The position numbers and the translations under genes are program-made. Shown here piece after piece: positions 60,671 through 64,000 of a DNA stretch of 64,000 nucleotides (position 1 is the stretch's first letter; each line of letters opens with the position of its first letter). The stretch spans positions 17,868 through 81,867 of the forward strand of contig JAWXBW010000067.1 of the NCBI GenBank assembly GCA_034440395.1, in the 5' to 3' direction. The stretch comes from JAAUTS01 sp034440395. GTDB lineage: Bacteria; Verrucomicrobiota; Verrucomicrobiia; Methylacidiphilales; JAAUTS01. The notes under the pieces are model-generated. The model did no database searches, was not told where the DNA came from, and worked only from the letters and a program-made list of their open reading frames with translations.

Positions 60671-61429
60671 CTAGACGCCCGCCGGCTGTGTTTTGGTCAA
60701 CCAATCATAACCTTTTTCCTCAAGCTCTAAAGCCAAATCCTTATCACCGGAGCGGATGATTTGCCCGTCAGACATGACATGCACCACGTCAGGCACGATA
60801 TGTTCAAGCAAACGTTGATAGTGCGTGATGACTAGCATACCAATTTTAGGCCCGCGCATACGGTTCACCCCGTCGGAAACAATCCGCAAAGCATCAATAT
60901 CCAAGCCGCTATCCGTTTCATCTAGAACTGCATAGGAAGGCTCCAACATCGACATCTGTAAAATCTCGCAGCGCTTCTTTTCACCACCAGAAAAACCATC
61001 ATTCACCGCCCGCGCCGTAAAGTTACGGTTCATCTCCAAAACATCCATCTTACTGTAAAGCTTCTGGTAATACTCAACCGCATCTATTTCTTCCCCTTCA
61101 GGTAAGCGAGCTTGGAGAGCAGCGCGGATAAAGTTAGCAATCGTCACGCCTGGTATCTCACTGGGATATTGAAAAGCTAAAAAAAGTCCTAGGCGGGCTC
61201 TCTTATCAGGATCCAAGTCGAGAATATTCTGACCGTCCAGTAAGACCTCACCCGCAGTCACCTCATAGGCGGGATGCCCAGCCATAACCTTAGCTAAAGT
61301 GCTTTTCCCTGAGCCATTCGGCCCCATAATGGCATGAACTTCTCCCTTTTTGAAGGTCAAATTAAGACCTTTTAGGATCTCACGACCTTCAATTTTAGCG
61401 TGCAAGTTCTTTATTTCCAGACTGTTCAT
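60671..61429 (-). CDS. sufC: Fe-S cluster assembly ATPase SufC
   Basis: The protein has 252 residues from MNSLEIKNLHAK; six residues further upstream are unlikely. ABC marks: Walker A IMGPNGSGKST, the SufC-type signature FSGGEKKRCEILQM, and Walker B AVLDETDSGLDIDALR. It powers the SufBCD complex. It is the first gene of sufC-sufB-fdx-sufD-rhodanese. No Rrf2-type regulator or sufS/sufU gene is beside it. Confidence 0.95.
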   Translation of the reverse strand: MNSLEIKNLHAKIEGREILKGLNLTFKKGEVHAIMGPNGSGKSTLAKVMAGHPAYEVTAGEVLLDGQNILDLDPDKRARLGLFLAFQYPSEIPGVTIANFIRAALQARLPEGEEIDAVEYYQKLYSKMDVLEMNRNFTARAVNDGFSGGEKKRCEILQMSMLEPSYAVLDETDSGLDIDALRIVSDGVNRMRGPKIGMLVITHYQRLLEHIVPDVVHVMSDGQIIRSGDKDLALELEEKGYDWLTKTQPAGV

Positions 61430-61632
61430 GAAGCAACTATAGACCAACGCTCAGGTATGGCAAAAGAAAAATAGCCTACTTCAGGGCGATGTCTTGATGC
61501 CCTCTAGAATTGCGATCCTTTTGGTATATCCCAAATTCCCCTTTCATCCAGCCGCCAAATACTTCTTACAAGACCCAAATCATTTTAATATATTACTTGA
61601 AAAACTGTAATAAGTAGTCCAGTACTCAAGCC

Positions 61633-61974
61633 GTGTCTAAGCGCGACCCCGAACTCTCCCATGCTTTAGTCCTTAAAAATTTTCCTGAAAGACGGAAATT
61701 TTCCAAGTCCACTGTACGAGCTCATTCCTTCCGCAACGCCCTGATCCTCGCTTGGTCCACCATGGTCATCGGAGCCCTCACCTGTTGTATTCTTCTCCAA
61801 AAAACAGATGAGAATTTAAAAATAGAGCAAGCAAAGAGGCTAGCCCTCGAAGAACATCTAAGCCGCATAACCCAAGAATATGCTGAGCTTAAAAAGCAAT
61901 CCGATCTAGCCGCCCAGATCGCCGCCGAATTAGCTCAAGCTAGAGCATTTCCTCCTTGGGAAAAACTGCGCTAA
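61633..61974 (+). CDS. Single-pass membrane protein with coiled coil, unknown function
   Basis: The 113-residue protein starts with GTG. One transmembrane helix (ALILAWSTMVIGALTCCILL) is followed by a coiled coil (KIEQAKRLALEEHLSRITQE and on to AELKKQSDLAAQIAAELAQ). The layout recalls FtsL/DivIC-type small division proteins, but no family match is claimed. It is divergent from sufC. Confidence 0.55.
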   Translation: MSKRDPELSHALVLKNFPERRKFSKSTVRAHSFRNALILAWSTMVIGALTCCILLQKTDENLKIEQAKRLALEEHLSRITQEYAELKKQSDLAAQIAAELAQARAFPPWEKLR

Positions 61975-62044
61975 ATTTGCGACGTCTTTTTTTGAAATTT
62001 TTTGCTATCGTAAAAAGCTGCCTACATCTGCTAGTTTTTATTAT

Positions 62045-62413
62045 ATGAGCCTTTTAGATTCTAACTCCACCCTCGAACTCATGACCCGTCATGAAACTGC
62101 TACAACAAATCTGGTTAGCCTAGACCCTGAAGCTAGTCCTTTTAAAACCGTTATCGATCCCGTCTTACGCTATCGCCTGAAGAAAGCTCTTTTTCAATTA
62201 ATCGACAACCACGACGCCTCACTTGAAGGCTACGTCTCCTCTGGTCAACTTTCCGTTGAATCCTACAAAGAATACGTCGAACTTTTCGCCCGCTGTCTGC
62301 GCGAGACCATGGAGACAAAAGAAGGCGTGGCCTACTTGCTGAAATCGTGTGGCTTTCAAACCAACACCGAGGACGTTAACACCCACCCGGACTGGCGTTG
62401 GAATCGGTCTTAA
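62045..62413 (+). CDS. Small soluble protein, unknown function
   Basis: The 122-residue protein starts MSLLDSNSTLELM. It is mostly helical, with a run KAFFQLIDNHD-like (KALFQLIDNHDASLEGYVSS) and ELFARCLRETMETKEGVAYL. No domain is recognised. It is 15 bp upstream of the DUF192 gene, so they may be co-transcribed. Confidence 0.55.
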   Translation: MSLLDSNSTLELMTRHETATTNLVSLDPEASPFKTVIDPVLRYRLKKALFQLIDNHDASLEGYVSSGQLSVESYKEYVELFARCLRETMETKEGVAYLLKSCGFQTNTEDVNTHPDWRWNRS

Positions 62414-62428
62414 CCTATACTTTTTCAC

Positions 62429-62914
62429 GTGAGGCTTCGTCTTCTATTTATCGTCTTACTACTTCTTTCTACACAGCTCCCCCATGTCCTTGAAGCCTCC
62501 TCGTTCTCTGATTCTTTCAGCTCAGCCCACACGAGCCTGCCAGAAACGCAACTGACTATTGGAGACAAACGACTGAAGGTAGAAGTAGCCGCTACCTACG
62601 AAGCCATGGCGAGGGGGTTGATGTTTCGCAATTTCCTAGCCTCTGATGCCGGCATGCTCTTCGTCTTCCCTACTGAGCACCAAGCGAGTTTTTGGATGAA
62701 GAATACCAGCTTACCCCTTTCTATTGCCTACATTGATCTGCAAGGTAAAATTTTGGAAATTCACGCTCTCATCCCATTTGAAGAAAAGCCTGTCGTAGCC
62801 AAATCAAGCAAAGTGTTCTACGCCTTAGAAGTCAATCGAGACTGGTTTAACCTTAACAACATTAAGCCTGGTATGCAGGTTAAAGGCCTACCCACGCTTA
62901 AGCTTTCTCAATAG
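62429..62914 (+). CDS. DUF192-family exported protein
   Basis: The 161-residue protein starts with GTG and has a signal peptide. The DUF192 core is clear: VEVAATYEAMARGLMFR, GMLFVFPTEHQASFWMKNT and PLSIAYID, then ALEVNRDWFNLNNIKPGM. The fold is known but the function is not. It ends 17 bp before the inverted-repeat element. Confidence 0.88.
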   Translation: MRLRLLFIVLLLLSTQLPHVLEASSFSDSFSSAHTSLPETQLTIGDKRLKVEVAATYEAMARGLMFRNFLASDAGMLFVFPTEHQASFWMKNTSLPLSIAYIDLQGKILEIHALIPFEEKPVVAKSSKVFYALEVNRDWFNLNNIKPGMQVKGLPTLKLSQ

Positions 62915-62931
62915 CTATATCATCAAAACCT

Positions 62932-63159
62932 GGGGTCAGTCCTTGGATTTAAGCGTTTTCTCAAACGTTATTTATTACTTTTGCATAAAAATTAATCTAA
63001 CCATTTTTACTGCGCCTCATCTTTAAAGTCTCAGACACCTAATTTTTTCCTATCACAGTCGTATTCGTGAGCCAAGCGGCCAAAGCTCCTTTGCGCGCCA
63101 TAGCCCCTTTCATCAAGCTTCTCATTTACTCTCAACACTTAAATCCAAAGACTGACCCC
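62932..63159. mobile_element. 228-bp element with 22-bp inverted termini (MITE/REP-like)
   Basis: The left end (62932-62953) begins GGGGTCAGTCCTTGGATTTA, and the right end (63138-63159) is its reverse complement over 22 nt with one mismatch. The interior has no open frame of note and is AT-rich in its left part. I know this type of end from REP-like elements of RAYT/IS200-type transposases in some genomes, but this is from memory. An 11-nt third copy of the end (AGACTGACCCC) lies at 63876-63886. The 409-bp gap between the DUF192 and MauE-like genes otherwise holds no gene. Confidence 0.65.
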
Positions 63160-63323
63160 GCGCACAGATCATACCTGATGTGAACTTAATTCCTGAGCGG
63201 TTGACGGCTGGGTTCGTCTCCGCCAGTCTTACTTACCTTAATTAGGTGCATGTTTTTTTAGATCTCCCACTCATCAACTAAAAAACTCTCGACCATTCAA
63301 ATCTACTTTCGACTGCCAGTTAA

Positions 63324-63749
63324 ATGAATAAGAACGTTATTAGTGCCCTGCTTGCAACCTCGCCTTACATGGTAGGTGGGATCATGTTGTGGGCTGGCGT
63401 GGCGAAACTGCTTGATCCTGTTTCTTTAGCTGAGACGTTAAACCAAATCTCCCTACTACCTTCTGGCTTGATCCCTTACTTGAGCCTCTCTTTACCCATA
63501 CTAGAGTTGATTTTAGGCCTAGGCTTATGCTTAAACATTCAGCGTCGCGGGGCGTGGCTAGGAGTCGCTATCTTGATGATATTTTTTACCTGCTATTTGA
63601 TCTGGAGTTATGCCCTAGATGGACAGCGAGTCTGCGCTTGCTTCGGCAGTGGTTTTCAAACTCGGATTGAAGTAGCTCTAGTTCGGAACGGGCTTATTTT
63701 AGCTCTGAGTTCTTGGGCTTATTGTAAGTTAAAAGATAAGGCTCAGTAA
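63324..63749 (+). CDS. MauE/DoxX-like four-helix membrane protein
   Basis: The 141-residue protein has four transmembrane helices. Conserved MauE-type features are GIMLWAGVAKLLDPVSLAETL near the first helix and the redox pair in RVCACFGSG between helices 3 and 4. The family is linked to disulfide or methylamine-dehydrogenase maturation and to DoxX-type redox proteins. The Cys pair supports a redox role (inference). It is the last gene of the window. Confidence 0.8.
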   Translation: MNKNVISALLATSPYMVGGIMLWAGVAKLLDPVSLAETLNQISLLPSGLIPYLSLSLPILELILGLGLCLNIQRRGAWLGVAILMIFFTCYLIWSYALDGQRVCACFGSGFQTRIEVALVRNGLILALSSWAYCKLKDKAQ

Positions 63750-64000
63750 TCGTAGGTTGAGGATACAAATCTTACGGAAGTTAGATTAAGAGAAAATAAG
63801 GATTACAGCAATGAAGATTCACAAAATACAGTCCTTAGAAAAAATAAAGAACACGAGAAATATGTGCAATGTGGTAGACTGACCCCATTGATGATAATTA
63901 ATTATAGCCAGACTTGTAAATATAAATGACGCCTTGATGATATTGAGTAATAATTTCGACATTTAATTCAGGGTTTGATTTATGATCAATACTTATATAG
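63750..64000. other. AT-rich non-coding end of the window
   Basis: No open frame, RNA or strong hairpin is seen. A short match to the 62932 element end (AGACTGACCCC) is at 63876-63886, so a partial repeat copy may start here. Confidence 0.4.

Overview
The window looks like a stretch of a bacterial chromosome from the Verrucomicrobiota or a close relative (inference). The pointers are a PEP-CTERM surface protein, two LacI-family regulators of a kind common in that phylum, bactofilins, SUF iron-sulfur genes, frequent lack of clear Shine-Dalgarno sequences, and mid-range GC. It mixes housekeeping genes (topB, dprA, aroB, valS, ssrA, rnpB, hpt, pfk, bioFAD, rlmN, suf) with accessory blocks.

Region 1 (1-9.5 kb) is a carbohydrate-use block. 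It holds a secreted GH31 glycosidase running off the left edge, a LacI regulator, a GH42 beta-galactosidase, a PEP-CTERM protein and a second LacI regulator. Its intergenic spaces carry seven full or partial copies of a long inverted repeat built from 9-nt steps of CACGGATAA, each with a CTTG microsatellite on its outer side. A small GxxExxY (PD-(D/E)xK-like) gene sits among these copies, and its stop codon lies in the first bases of one.

Region 2 (9.5-22 kb) holds topB-dprA-aroB on the minus strand, valS on the plus strand, a 41-codon remnant of an RND metal-efflux pump, a copper P-type ATPase, a MidA-type methyltransferase, a PDZ protein and tmRNA (ssrA).

Region 3 (22-38 kb) is an accessory biosynthetic block. 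A plus-strand operon encodes a lipoprotein with a cysteine-peptidase-like C-terminus, a ketosynthase, a ketosynthase-like partner without the catalytic Cys, an ACP, a flavin halogenase-like enzyme, an LPLAT acyltransferase and a FabZ-like dehydratase. An AMP-ligase and a NodB deacetylase face it. Divergent from it is a tight six-gene operon: HpnA-like epimerase, HpnI-like glycosyltransferase, UbiE-like methyltransferase, two membrane proteins and a HydE-like radical SAM enzyme. Together they suggest an unidentified polyene or lipid-like product, glycosylated and possibly halogenated, related to the aryl polyene, flexirubin or ladderane type of cluster. The block lies between two imperfect 70-bp direct repeats, one just after tmRNA and one over the start of a response-regulator gene.

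Region 4 (38-48 kb) holds hpt, phosphofructokinase, a GT2, bioF-bioA-bioD, rlmN and an ABC-F ATPase. Region 5 (48-56 kb) holds TPR and envelope proteins, a divergent AmgK/MurU-like pair (probable peptidoglycan recycling), two bactofilin-like proteins, and a LuxE-LuxC-zincin operon without luciferase genes. Region 6 (56-64 kb) holds rnpB, a sufC-sufB-ferredoxin-sufD-rhodanese operon, small envelope proteins and a 228-bp element with 22-bp inverted termini.
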